From Limonium bicolor (taxonomy: Eukaryota; Streptophyta; Magnoliopsida; Caryophyllales; Plumbaginaceae), in NCBI GenBank assembly GCA_023374045.1, contig CM041776.1:478195375-478259374 (forward strand): a DNA stretch of 64,000 nucleotides, written 5' to 3'. Position numbers and translations under genes: made by a program. How positions within the stretch are numbered: position 1 is the first letter of the stretch; every line of letters begins with the position of its first letter. Under the pieces are notes generated by a model. It did not search any database. It was given only the letters and a program-made list of their open reading frames with translations, and was not told the DNA's origin. This document shows positions 21,927-33,306 of the stretch, one piece after another.

Positions 21927-22312
21927 AGGCTTACTTTACTAAACAACGTTGCTTAACATTATGCAATCTTCTTCAACTGGTAGGAGTGTTAACTAGTTGA
22001 ATACTACATATATCAACTGCGACTGTCAATTGCCTTGTATGCTACTGATATCATACACTTCCAAAAACTTTGGTCGGATGTTTTTCAAATGCAATACTCA
22101 TTGTTTCTTTAAGTGGTGGGATACTGTAAACGCGCCAACCATTGGAAGCACTGGGGAAACACTCAGCATTAGAGGTAGTGGTGGACATCGATGGGATAAC
22201 TTTCCTGGCTACTCGTGTTGAAAAAAATAATGAAACTACTGCATCTGTCAAGGCAAAGATTGGTGATATTGCTGAAAAAGTTGATACGATTAAGGCAACA
22301 GTGTAGTTATTG
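21927..22312 (+). pseudogene. GRF zinc-finger gene fragment, copy 2
   Basis: Tandem duplicate of copy 1 without the hAT insertion. It shows CDCQLPCM, SKNFGRMFFKC and CFFKWWDT. Downstream, in a shifted frame, is a short Lys/Glu/Val-rich stretch ending at a TAG at about 22304 (EKNNETTASVKAKIGDIAEK), which resembles the coiled-coil tail found after GRF domains. Frameshift and lack of an upstream exon argue for a pseudogene. Confidence 0.65.
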
Positions 22313-22318
22313 GAGTAA

Positions 22319-22596
22319 TGTTGGGCTTAGCCCACTTAATATTGGTTTTAGCTCATTTAATTTGTTTTTATTTAGTTTCAGTATTTATTCATAGATTTGT
22401 GTTTAGGAGAATCTATGTAAATCTTTGTCTTTTGCAAGTATCTAGCTAAGATATTACTTACTTATTCCAGTATAAGTATGATAGGTTGTATTCATCGAAA
22501 ACTACATCAATATACAATAATTATTTCTCAAACACCGTTGTTTTCTTTACATGTGAAACCCTACATCACATACTACACAAATTATAGTTTCTATCA
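22319..22596 (+). repeat. 5' LTR of a Ty1/copia element
   Basis: 278 bp from TGTTGGGC to TTTCTATCA, directly followed by a Met-type primer-binding site and then the gag start. The matching 3' LTR is not in the window because the element is cut at 34932. Confidence 0.8.
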
Positions 22597-22609
22597 TGGT
22601 ATCTAGAGC
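22597..22609 (+). other. Primer-binding site, initiator tRNA-Met type
   Basis: TGGTATCTAGAGC directly after the LTR resembles the usual TGGTATCAGAGC with one inserted base. Typical for copia. Confidence 0.75.
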
Positions 22610-22640
22610 ACAGGAAGGTTGAGTTTTTCCCTCTTGATCC

Positions 22641-22813
22641 ATGGCGGATGATGCTGCTGCTAAGGGAAAGAAGGATTCGATTTCACCTTCTGCGTCTGGG
22701 GCTACTCAGATAGACATCAATGACCCCATTTATGTTCATGCTGTAGAGAACCCCGGAGTAAGCCTTGTTTCAAAGTTTACAGGCACCGGGTTTCTTGGAT
22801 GGAGATTCGATAT
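22641..22813 (+). pseudogene. Copia gag, N-terminal part
   Basis: Starts MADDAAAKGKKDS at ATG 22641, 45 nt after the LTR, and reads through IDINDPIYVHAVENPG and SKFTGTGFLGWRF, the copia-type gag N-terminal region. It is cut after the Asp codon by solo LTR A1 and resumes at 27223. Confidence 0.88.
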
Positions 22814-23463
22814 TGAAATACCCCGAACTTAATTAGGGTGATTAAGTTACTCTAATATGAAATTTGAAGGCCTATTAGTGCCTAAGGAATTTTGGTAAAG
22901 AAAATAAAACCAAAAGAAATGAGAAAAACGCCTAAAAAGCGAAAAACGCTAAATTGAGCGTTATGTGACCATAGGAGGAATACAACCTTGATAAGGGTCT
23001 TAGATGAATTCCCAAGGCTTAATAATGCCTAATTAATGTACGGGAACAATTCTCGAAGAAAACGGATCCACAAAATGAATTAAAAACGCTAATAAAGCCT
23101 TAGCGCACGTTTTTCAAGAAAACCCGAAAACGTGACTTTGAGTGGTCAAACGAACCCGTAAAAATTATAGTTCACCAAAAAAATATAATTAAACATTAAT
23201 GGAAGCTTATAAACCATTAAATTTAAAGAAACGAGAAAATTCCGGAAAACGGGTCCGGTTAGTGAATAGTGCTAGACCGGGTAAATTAACGAGCGTTTTC
23301 TATAAAAGACGAAAAACACTCCAGCTTATATACATATGTGGGGATGGTTTTTAGCTAGTAATCAGCCTCCCCTCACACACATTAAACTAGAAAGAAACGA
23401 AGGAGAAAAGTAAAAGAAGAAAAAGTACAAAAGTAAGAAAAAAGCCCTCTCTTTCCTCACTTT

Positions 23464-23489
23464 CTCTCTCTCTCTCTCTCTCTCTCTCT
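23464..23489. repeat. (TC)n microsatellite in the A1 leader
   Basis: CT/TC dinucleotide run within the pyrimidine-rich presumed 5' leader. Similar CT-rich leaders lie at the same place in A2, D, B1 and A3. Confidence 0.9.
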
Positions 23490-24970
23490 ATTCTCTCCCA
23501 TTCTCCTTCTTCCCCACCATCACCTTCCTCCTCCCTTCTGCATTTTCTGGCGATTTGCATACTTCCATGGCAGCCCACCTTCTCTTGCTTGCCCAAGCTT
23601 CATCCATGCTCCAAATGCAAAATAAATTACATATTTGAACTCCCCTCACAAAGCTCTACATTTCTCTCTTTTCAAAATCCGGAAATGATGAACTTCATCT
23701 CCATGGGTTTTGCCCATTTGAAGAGAAAATGACATCAAATTGAAGCTTGGAGTTTCCTCTATCTCCTAAGGTAAAAAGGTTCCAAGAAAAACTCATTTTC
23801 TTCATCCTTCCTTCTTGGCCGATTTTACCCGTTCTCATGCCTTGTTTTCTTCTTGTTTTGGAGCATTGGTTCAACTCTTCAATGGTGGTTGAACCCTCTT
23901 CTTGATTTAAGGGTTAAAAAAACCCTCATAAAGCTCCAAAGGTAAAAACCTAGCTCTTGTGCTTTAAGCCCCTTTCGTTGAATTAGAATTTCCTAAGGGT
24001 TTAGAATTTTAATTGAATCTATTTTTGTGTTCCTTGAATGTTGGGATGGAGTTTGGCAACTCCATTGCCCATTTGACCGAAACTGAGAAGAGGAAGAGGA
24101 AGAGGAAAATTGAAAGGAGACTTGGAAGATTAAGGTAAGAAATCCACCTTAAGGTTTATTTTGATTGTTATAGAATTTTGGACGGGATAATAAATTGAAT
24201 GAACCAAAATCTTGCTAGAAATGTGTTTAGTTGTGATTAGGAAGAACTTATGAAATGTTGGTTTGAATTAAGGGCCTTTGAGCCAAGTGATTTGGGAATT
24301 GTGTTTATATTGTTGTTTGGTGAATTTTGAATTGAGTTTGTGTGCTGGTAGAACCCCTTGTGGGTGTGGCTAGATTAGGATTGATTTGGATGAGAATTGA
24401 AGAGTTTGGATATGTTAAGTTTATGGGGAAACCATGGCGAAATTTTGGTAGAAAATGAGCATTTTTAGATGACTTGGTGAATGGGAGAACCTAGATGCTT
24501 ATTAAGTTGAGTGGAGTTAATTAATGACCTTGAAATGGTAGTTGGAGGATGAGAATAAAGTGTGTAAAAATCTGTAGCAAGGAGTGTTGAAATGCATTGG
24601 AAAAACTAGGAAAGAACTAGTGTGCAAGACTTAGGAAAATGAGAGTTGAAGTTGGGTTTTAGAAGTGCATTTGTCTAGGAATGATTTGGGATGGTCATTA
24701 AGTGATTTGGTAAGGTTGGTAGGAGGTAGAAACTATCAAGAAGAAGTAGAAGTGCACAAGTGTGCAAAATACAAGAATGTGGGAATTGAAACTTGTAGAA
24801 ATTAAGCAAGGATTGGGTAAAGGATTTGAGTAATGATTTGAGGAGGTTTAGAGCATGATTAAGGAGTGTTTTAGGGTGTTTAAACATGTGAAAACGATTT
24901 TGAAAAGATTGGGTGAGGATTGAGGTGAATTTGGAGTCCAAAGTGAGTAGTTAAAATGGGTACTGAGTTC

Positions 24971-25161
24971 GACCTACCTTGCGACCGACCTTGGCAAGGT
25001 AGGTCGGGCTGAAATCTTCAAATCCGGAGTCTTCTGACTTCGACCTACCTTTCGACCGACCTTGGCAAGGTAGGTCAGGTCAAATAAAAAAAAATTCTCC
25101 AAACCAGCAACCTTCTGACTTCGACCTACCTTGCGACCGACCTTGGCAAGGTAGGTCGGGC
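24971..25161. repeat. Hairpin array of A1: three units of about 39 nt
   Basis: Units at 24971-25009, 25042-25080 and 25123-25161; steps 71 and 81 nt, the longer step holding an expanded A-run. Arms are GACCTACCTTGC and GGCAAGGTAGGTC. Spacers share CTTCTGACTTC. The cassette type is the one in B0, not the ones in A0 or A2. Confidence 0.88.
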
Positions 25162-26708
25162 GAAAAATAAAAAAATAACAAAATATGGGCTTAAGCAGTA
25201 GACCATGGGGAGAATAATGATGGTAAGAAAAAAAAAATGCACATAATAACCTACGATTAACGGGGTTAAATTACGGGAGTATTAATTGTTACATACCGTA
25301 GTACTTGTTATTAATAGAAACACTTGAAATGTCATCAGTGAATTAAGTGTGAACCGAGGAACATAGAGTGACGTGGTAAAGTAACCCATGGTGAAAGGTA
25401 TGATTTTCTCATGCCCCGTATGCTACCTTGGCTACTCTGATTTGTGTGCTTGTTTGATTGTGTGATCACCTTAACAAGATAAATGCACAAATCGGATTGT
25501 TTGCACCCTCTTGTGCTTGCTTTGTATTGCTTGTTGTTGGATTGTGTTTCGAATTTAAAGTTTGTATAATTCATGAAATGTATGATTGTGGATGAATTGC
25601 TTGAGTGTGGAGTGTGTGCTATAGTTCGACTCATAGTTGAGTCTTGTTTGATTAATGACTCATAGAAAGAGTCACGTTGCGAATTAATGAAAACGTGGAA
25701 ACACACCAAAACTATCGAACGAAGAAATGATAACGCAAACCTATGAACTCACTAGAACGTGAGAGAATTGTACGGGAATTAGTAAACTCCCGATAACGGT
25801 TAGAGAACCGAATTGATTTAATCCACAAAACAATTAATAGTGGAAGTATATAAGGAACCTCTACTTAGAGGATTTAATGAATGCTCAAGACATGAACCTT
25901 GAGAGGAGTAAATAATGGTAAGGGATCACCAAACCCCTTAGAAAGATAGTCGAACCCCAATGAGAGGATCCGACTAATATAAACAATGTCCCGAACATGA
26001 GAGTATTCGATAAGTTGGGTAAAACCTCAAATCTGAGAATACTAAACATTGAGAAATTCCCTAAGCTAATAGATGTTATCGAGAGAGATACCTCTAGGCT
26101 AATCCATGAGATTGTGAAATGACTCCGAGAGAGGAGTTTTGGGAATTTGAGTAGTCCGGTAGAGAACTAGACATTTGAGAATTTGAGGAGCTAAATGTAT
26201 AGCTCCGTTTGTATTTGTAAGCCCGGTGGTGGGTCTTGTGTATGACCCTGCCCGGAGGTTGTGGGCAAAGACTTAAAAGATGCCTTTGAGTATTGAGAAC
26301 TTGAATTGAGAATTTGAATTGAGTATTGAGTTGAGATTTGATAAATTGAGTATTTTGAGTATAGACTTGAGAAGTTGAGTATTGAGTATTGAGTTGAAAC
26401 TTGAGAGATTGAGAGTTGAGGATTAAGTTTGAGTATTGTAGGATTTGAATTGACATTGAGTAAATGAGGGTTTGAGTAAGTGCAACCCAAGAGAGTGGGT
26501 AAGACAATGACAAATGGATTAAGGCATAGTGAGGTAGAACCCTCAAGCCTAAGTATAGGATACATTAAACTAACCTCTTGATGTGTGTGTTAGTGTTTGT
26601 GTTCGATGTTGAACCTTGATTGTGTCAATATGCATATATAATGTATTGTTGCCTTGCATGCTATTTGAATTAAAATGAACCGCATGTTCTCGACCAAAGT
26701 AGTCGACG

Positions 26709-26790
26709 TACCCCTGTTAGCGCGCGGGGTATGCGAATTTCATATGCAGTAATTTGCTGAGCCCCTAGGGGCACCGTTTTCAATTTCCAG
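26709..26790 (+). promoter_or_regulatory. Late structured module and splice-acceptor-like site in A1
   Basis: TACCCC...GGGGTA stem (26709-26731), the perfect palindrome GCCCCTAGGGGC (26761-26772), a pyrimidine-rich run and CAG|GTAC (CAG at 26788-26790). Counterparts: A2 32845-32926, B1 61272-61356, G 20051-20138 and, on the minus strand, LTR1 37198-37166. Confidence 0.6.
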
Positions 26791-27222
26791 GTACATTGAA
26801 CCGACCACCTTCGAGAGTAGGACAGGGTTGCTGTATAAGCATGGGTAGTTGTTTAGGAATGTTGTAATTCTTTGAAATGATGAATTGTAAGTACAAATTG
26901 ATATTGGTAGACTTAGGGAATTTAGATACTCGGTATAGATTTGAAGGGATACGGTATTTGTATATTATGGAACTGAAGTTGTATTTAAATTGAGATTCGA
27001 CTAGGGAATGAAATGTATTGTTGGCATAGTGTACTCGGTATATTCGACATCAGACCGATATTGTAATTTGATTGTTGCATATGAGTTTGGAATGGCCTTG
27101 TTAGTCACGTGGGTGACTAACGGCAATGTATCACCCCCTGTTGTATTGGAATTCCTCTGCTTGTGTATTGGTAATGGAGACAGGTTAGAGATAATTGTGT
27201 GTTTACAGGTAGGGGTGTTACA

Positions 27223-28237
27223 GACATGGTGACATCCCTTAAAACCAAGAACAAGTATGGTTTCGTCATAGGAAGAATTAAAAAGCCGGATGAAACAGAT
27301 GAGATAAGATACTCAGCTTGGGAAAGGGCTAACTCATTTATTGTTGCATGGCTTAAGAACTCCCTTGGTGGAGATGTTCTTGAGACTGTTAGGTTTGTTG
27401 ATGATCCTAAGGAGATCTGGGACTCCCTTTCCACCCGCTATCAGCACAACAATTTAGCAGTCATCCATGCTTTGAAGCGCAACCTGGGAGAAATCAAGCA
27501 AGGAGATGAGTTAGTCTGAGTACTTCAACAAACTAAAGAAAGTTTGGGGCGAACTTGATCACGCAAGGCCAGCCCAGAAGTGCTCTTGCAATAAATGTAG
27601 TTGTGACATAAACAGTTCCATCAGAAAAGCAATAGATAAGGATAAACTGATACATTTTCTTAGGGGATTGAATGCAAACTACTTATCTATTCGGGGCCAA
27701 ATTTTAGTGATGCATGATCCACCAAGCTTGGAGAAAGCTTTCTCTCTTGTTGTGCAGAAAAAGGAGTAGAGGCGTGGTAAAATTCCTCCCAAAGACGATG
27801 CAATGTCTTTCTATTCTTACAAAGCTACACAGACAGAAAACTCAAAAAACCCCAAGTTCGATCCTGACAGAAAGAAGCTCACTTGCAATCTTTGCAAAAA
27901 GAGTGGGCATAGTTCTGAGAATTGTTCCCAAAGGCTCAAATGCAATTAACCATTGCAAACGAAACGACCATATTGAAGTGAATGTTATCACCTCCATGGG
28001 AGGGACAATGTTCTAGCTCGAAGGAAGAAAAGCTATGTTAATAGTACGAGGGCAGAAGAGCAACCAGAGGAGTCGAATTCAGATGGCAGATTAACACTGA
28101 AACAAGTTCAGCAAATCGCAGAGTTAATTCGCAATGCAAACACGAGGACTAAGGTAGACGATTTAGGTTACAGTAATTTCTTAGATAACTCTAATAATTT
28201 TTTCCTTACTAGTTCACATAATCTGTTTGAAGGTAAA
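27223..28237 (+). pseudogene. Copia gag, C-terminal part with zinc knuckle
   Basis: Resumes in the frame left at 22813 with MVTSLKTKNKYGFVIG, then SAWERANSFIVAWLKNSL and STRYQHNNLAVIHALKR, all typical of copia gag. The frame is lost near 27513 and recovers as EYFNKLKKVWGELDHARPAQ. A TAG lies at 27768-27770. In the same frame after it comes a zinc knuckle CNLCKKSGHSSENC (27884-27924, C-x2-C-x4-H-x4-C). Frameshift beyond 27940. The Cys-rich insert KCSCNKCSC is lineage-typical. Confidence 0.87.
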
Positions 28238-28837
28238 TGGATATTGGATTCCGGTTCCACAGATCATATTACCGGAATGAAATCTTACCTCGCGAATCTG
28301 CGAAATTTACGAGCTGTAAGGATCATTGTCTTACCAGATGGTCATTCCCATAGCGTAAGTCTGATAGGGGATGCTAAAATCAGTGAGCGATTGTGGTTGA
28401 AAGGGGTGTTATTCGTACCGGATTTCAGGTTTAATTTGATTTCGGTGAAGCGTTTGTCTACAGATTCTGATTATGCCCTAATTTTCGATGTCGATAAATG
28501 TTGTCTATAGGACCGCTTGACAGGAGCGATTGAGCGGTTGGGTCACATTTCTGGTGGGCTCTACGTGTTGGACTCAATCACTGGGGTGGCGGATCCAGTC
28601 TTGGGCCTCGCAAGTAAAGCTCAGACAGATGGGCACGAACAACATTTTGGGCTCCCATTTCATTTGTAATAAAACAACCAATGTCGAAGTGGGCTAAGTT
28701 TTTTTGTTAGTTCTAAAGCAAGAGACATACATATTAAGCTTGGACATGTGCCTTTTAAAAAGCTTGTTACTATGGGTTTAATAAAGCATTCAGATTTTTG
28801 TTATGATTATGCTTGTGATGTGTGCTACAAAAGCAGA
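28238..28837 (+). pseudogene. Copia protease and pre-integrase domain
   Basis: Protease has the aspartic motif WILDSGSTDHIT, then FVPDFRFNLISVKRL. After a stop at 28508-28510 the frame reads DRLTGAIERLGHISGGLYVLD, the linker to the GAG-pre-integrase domain. Further on come KLGHVPFKKLVTMGL and CDVCYKSR, the integrase zinc-binding end. Two adjacent stops lie near 28668. It is cut at 28837 by A2. Confidence 0.87.
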
Positions 28838-31003
28838 TTTAATACCCCGGACCTAAAAATGGTGGTTAAATTATTCTAATACGATTATTAAAGGCCTAAT
28901 GGTGCCTAAAGAGTATTGGTAAAGAGAATAAAACCAAAAGAAAAGAGAAAATGCGTAAAACGTGAAAAACGCTAAAACGCGCATTAAATAAGTACAAGAG
29001 ATATATGATCTCGTTAGGGTCCGAGATGGATTCCTAAGGCTTAGTTAGGCCTAATTAGAATACGGGAGTGATTCCCGAAGAAACCGGATCCAAATAATGG
29101 ATTAAAACGCTAACAGAGTTTTAAAGCACGTTTTTCGAGAAAACCCAAAAACGTGGCTTTAAGTGGTCAAACGGACCCGTAAAAATTATAGTTGATTAAA
29201 TAAATATAAATAAGCATTAATGGAAGCTTAATAACCATTAAAAATAAAGAAACGAGAAAAATCCGAAAAACGGGCCCGGTTAGTGAATAGTGCCAAACTG
29301 GGTAAAATAATAAGCGTTTTCTGTCAGAAAACGAAAAACGCTCCAGTTTAATAATGTAGTGGGGGCCGGTTTTTAATAGCCTCTCACATACTCACACACA
29401 AATAAAGAAAGACAGAAAAAAAAGAGAGGGAAAAGCAAAAAGTTAAAAGTTAAAAGCTTTTTCCTCCCTCTCTCTCCTCCATTCTCCTTTCTTCTTCCTC
29501 TCTTTCCTCTTTCACCGATTCCCTTCCTCCCTCTCTGTGTTGAACGACATGGAAGCTCCAAACATGGCTTCTCCACCTTCTCTTCCATGCCCAAGCTACA
29601 CCCAAGCTCCAAACTAAAAAATAATCACATATTTGTGATCCTCTCATCACCCTCTATCATTCTCTCTTTTCAAAATTCTAAAAGGATGAGTTTCATTTTC
29701 GTGGGTGTTGGCCATTTGAAGAGAAAAGCACACCATTTTGAAGCTTGAAGCTTCCTCTTTCATCCAAGGTAAAAATATCCAAAGAAAATTACATTTCCTT
29801 CACCTTTTTTGGTTGGCCGATTTTGGCATGTTTTGATACCTTGCTTCTCCTTGTTTTGAGCTATTCTCCAAGTCTCTAATGGTGGGTTGGAGCTCCCCCT
29901 TTGATTCTTGGCAAAACCAATTCTAGGGTTTCCAAAGGTAATTCCCATTTTATGCTATAAGCCTTCTTTTGAATTCATGAATGATTTTTACAACTAGGAG
30001 AACTAATTGGTAATCCTTACACCCATTGGTATATTGGTCTAGAGAATTGGGGCAAGAGATTGCCTTGACCGATTTTGGGTGAAGAGAAAAGGAGAAGAGG
30101 AGAAGAACATTCAAAAGGAAACTTAAGAGAATTTAAGGTAAGAAACCAACTCTAATGTATATTCTACATGTGTTAGGATTTGGGAAGGGTTAATTAAAAT
30201 GAATGAACCCAAATATGTATTGGAATGTGATTTGTTGAGATGAGGAGAGTTGTGATAATAATGTACTTGTATAGAAATAATGCAAGTGAGGAAACATTGT
30301 GAATAAAGTGTTTGATTTATGAGCTATGCACTTTATGGATTATGCATTGTGTTGCATTTGGAGAATGGATGAGTTTTGTGTTTTTATGTGTGCTGGTAGA
30401 ACCCTTGTGGGTTTGGCTAGTTTTAGGATGAAATATGTGAAGAGATGAGTTTTGGACAAGGTTAGGAAAGTAGCCAAGTTGTGGCAAAATTTGTGTAGAA
30501 ATCTAAGTGGATTAAGTGTTGGTTTGAGTGGAGAATAACCTAGGAGTGGCTAGGTATGTATGGAGGTTGAGTTGGGTTAGTAAACCACCTTGGGAATGCT
30601 AGTTTAAAGAGAGGAGATTTGTGCAAAAATCTGTAGCAAAAGAGGTTGTTTAAATGCTTGAGGAGTTATAGAAAAACAAAGGAGATTTAAGGTTTTAAGA
30701 GAGAGATATGAACCTTAGTATGGGATGTGCATTATCTTGGAGGATGTGGAATGGTTTAAATGAAAGAGAACATAATGCAAAGTGTAGAGGAGAAGTTAGA
30801 AATGCACAAGTGTGCATTAGTGCAAATGAGAATGAAAAATGTGTGAATTTGGGTAAGGGTTGAACCTATGATTTGAAGAGTTTTTGAGCATGTTTTAAGT
30901 TGATTAAACATGTGGAAAACTTATGGAAAGATTAGGGAAAGATTGAGGGTGGATTAGGGATTGATTTGGAGTGGAAAAACTGCACTTGTAACAGATTTTA
31001 GCA

Positions 31004-31260
31004 TGGTCCGGAACCTAGTCCTTGGACAAAGTTACGGACCACCCCTTAAATTCATGCCGAGAATTCATCCTAGTACCTGGTCCGGGACTTGGGATATGGA
31101 CAAGGTCCCGGACCACCCCATGAAATGAGCCGAGAGTTAGAACCAGTGCTTGGTCCGGGACTTGAGTTTGGTACAAGGTCCCGGACCACTAGTTAAAATC
31201 ACCCGAGAGTTGGGACCAGCATTGGTCCGGGACTTAGGGTGAGTACCAAGTCCCGGACCA
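31004..31260. repeat. Hairpin array of A2: four 38-nt units, steps 74, 73, 72
   Basis: Units at 31004-31041, 31078-31115, 31151-31188 and 31223-31260, with arms TGGTCCGGGACTT and GGTCCCGGACCA. Spacers contain CCGAGAGTT, as in the Athila arrays. Unit 1 is the most decayed (GGTCCGGAACC / GTTACGGACC). Confidence 0.92.
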
Positions 31261-32844
31261 CCCCCAAAAGCCTACAGAAAGTGTTTTAAAGGTTTCTAAT
31301 GATGGGGATTTAAATGTTAATGATGTCATAAGATGTTAAGGCCTTGTTTGGTAACATGTAAAGGCCCTAAGAAGTGTAAGGAAGTGTTAGAAGTGATTGA
31401 GAAGTGAGAACTCAAATTAACAAGAGTAAAACCGAGGTAACGGGATAACGGGGTAAGTACGGGAGTAGCATTTAATTATGTACCGTATGATCTTAGTATT
31501 AACAATAATGTTTGAAACATTATCAGAGAGTCGTGCGTGACCCGAGCATGGTGAGATGACACAGGTAAAGTAAAAACCCGGTGAAAGGTATGATTTTCTC
31601 ATACTCCGCGTGCTAACCGAGTTACGTTGATTTGTGTGTTTGTGTGCCGGCTTAATCAAGACTAAATCATGAAAATAATCCATTTTTTGATTATGTATGT
31701 CTTGTTGTATGTTGAATGAGCTAACATACTTGTATGCCGGTGTGGTCTAACATAGAGTAAAGACTGACTCATAGTGAGTAACGTTTGGCTAAAGACCCAT
31801 AGATCGGGTCGATGCTTATGATAACGAAATCGTGCAAACACACAAACTATCCATTAAAGTATAACGATAACGCATACATATGAACTCCCTAGAATGTGAG
31901 GAGATGTGCGGGTTGAGTAATTACCCGATAACGGTTAGTAAACCATAATGACACAATCCACGAAACAAATGAGAGTGGAAAGATAAGTGAACCTCCTTCA
32001 AGAGGATTAAAGATAGTTTGAAGATGTGAACTAGTAAAGAAGGTAAAAGAGGCCTAAGGGATTAGTAGCTCCCTTGAGACATGGTCGACCTCCTATATGA
32101 GGATTTTACCCGATATAAGAAAATAACCGAAAGTATGAGTAAGTGAAATGTATGGGTAACTCTTAAAACCTAAGTTTAACCGAACTTAAGTAATGTTCCC
32201 AAAGTCATTAGAAACATCGAGAGTGATGCTTCTAGACTAATATACATAATATTATTATAACTCCGAGAGGGGAGTGTATGGGAATGTAAGTAGTCCGAGA
32301 GTAGTCGGACCTCAGTAAAAAGAGATAGGAACTAAGAGAGAGTTCCGTGAGCTAGTTGAACCTTCCCACCATGCTAGACCCAGAGTAGGGTCGAAACCGG
32401 GGAAGTAAGACTATGCTCGTAAGCCATGAGTTTGGCCCTAGTATGTATTAAGAGTAACAAGCGTGACGTAGGAGACCTGTAGTGTCTCGAGTATCTACAA
32501 GAGCTTGAGTATAAATAACCCAAGAGTGTGGGTGAGATAATGAGTATAAGTAACCCGAGAGAATGGGTGAGTATAGTACGAGTAGCCCAAGAGAATGGGT
32601 GTGTATATGAATAAGTAACCCGAGAGAGCGGGTAAGTTATTAAATGAATAACCACGGCATAGTGAGGTATAACCCTCATGGCCTAAGAGTAATAGATTAG
32701 ACTAACAACCTTGCTATGTTAGTTAGGAATTGTATCCCATGATTGATTGTCGAATCCTTGTGTAGTGTACATATATAATGTATTACTATATGCATGTTGG
32801 TTGAATTAGAATGAACTCCATGCTCTCGACAAAAGTAGTCGGCG

Positions 32845-32926
32845 TACCCCGGTTAGCGCTCGGGGTATGCGAATTTCATATGCAGCGTTAAGCTGAGCCC
32901 CTAAGGGCAACGTTTTTATTTTTCAG
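32845..32926 (+). promoter_or_regulatory. Late structured module and acceptor-like site in A2
   Basis: TACCCC...GGGGTA stem (32845-32867), GCCCCTAAGGGC (32897-32908), then TTTTTATTTTTCAG|GTAC. The second stem differs from A1's by one base and keeps its pairing potential. Confidence 0.6.
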
Positions 32927-33306
32927 GTACACCGAAGATGTTACCGTTCGAGAATAGGACGGGGTCGGTGGGTTGCATGGGTAGTTAGATTTAATTACTT
33001 ATGTATTGAAAGAGGTGTAAGACCGAATATGTTGTCGGCATCCATATATTGTAGACTCGGTATAGTAAAGAAGTGATTTGAGTATTGTATGAGACTCGGT
33101 TAGAGTGAATGAGTATTGTGTTGTTTTGTGTACTCGCTTGTTCCAGTTCATCAGACCGTTACGGTATGTAAGTAAGTCTGGTTAGCCACATGGGTGGCTA
33201 ACGGCGTTGTTTCACCCCTCGTTGCAATTAGAGTTCCGCTGCATGAGTAAGAGTAATTAGTAACGGTTTAAGAGGTAATGACGAGATTAACGGTTGGGGT
33301 GTTACA

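Larger units (their letters stand above)
22814..27222 (+). mobile_element. Solo LTR A1 (4.4-kb Tekay-type giant LTR)
   Basis: Runs from TGAAATACCCCGAAC to GGGGTGTTACA, flanked by GATAT (22809-22813) and GACAT (27223-27227), a 5-bp TSD with one change. In order: CACGTTTTT inverted repeat (23106-23134), TATA-like TTATATACATA near 23330, CT-rich leader with a (TC)n run, three donor-like sites (GT at 23771, 23942, 24135), hairpin array (24971-25161), and a late hairpin plus CAG|GT module (26709-26790). There is no PBS, PPT or coding region, so it is a solo LTR left by LTR-LTR recombination. Lineage is inferred from its termini, which resemble the PBS-bearing Tekay-type element at 36778 onward. 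Confidence 0.9.
28838..33306 (+). mobile_element. Solo LTR A2 (4.5-kb Tekay-type giant LTR)
   Basis: Flanked by a perfect TSD GCAGA (28833-28837 and 33307-33311). It starts TTTAATACCCCGG, a mutated form of TGAAATACCCCG, and ends GGGGTGTTACA. Collinear with A1: inverted repeat (29127-29155), CT-rich leader, donors (GT at 29769, 29938, 30138), hairpin array (31004-31260), late module (32845-32926). The array sequence is unrelated to that of A1 and matches the Athila array instead. No coding region, PBS or PPT. Confidence 0.92.

Noticed and set aside
26094..26565. Overlapping minus-strand ORFs of 124-150 aa rich in Ser/Tyr/Gln/Asn
   Set aside because: They lie opposite a low-complexity TTGAGTATTGAG stretch inside solo LTR A1; two frames are open at once, and A2 does not keep them.
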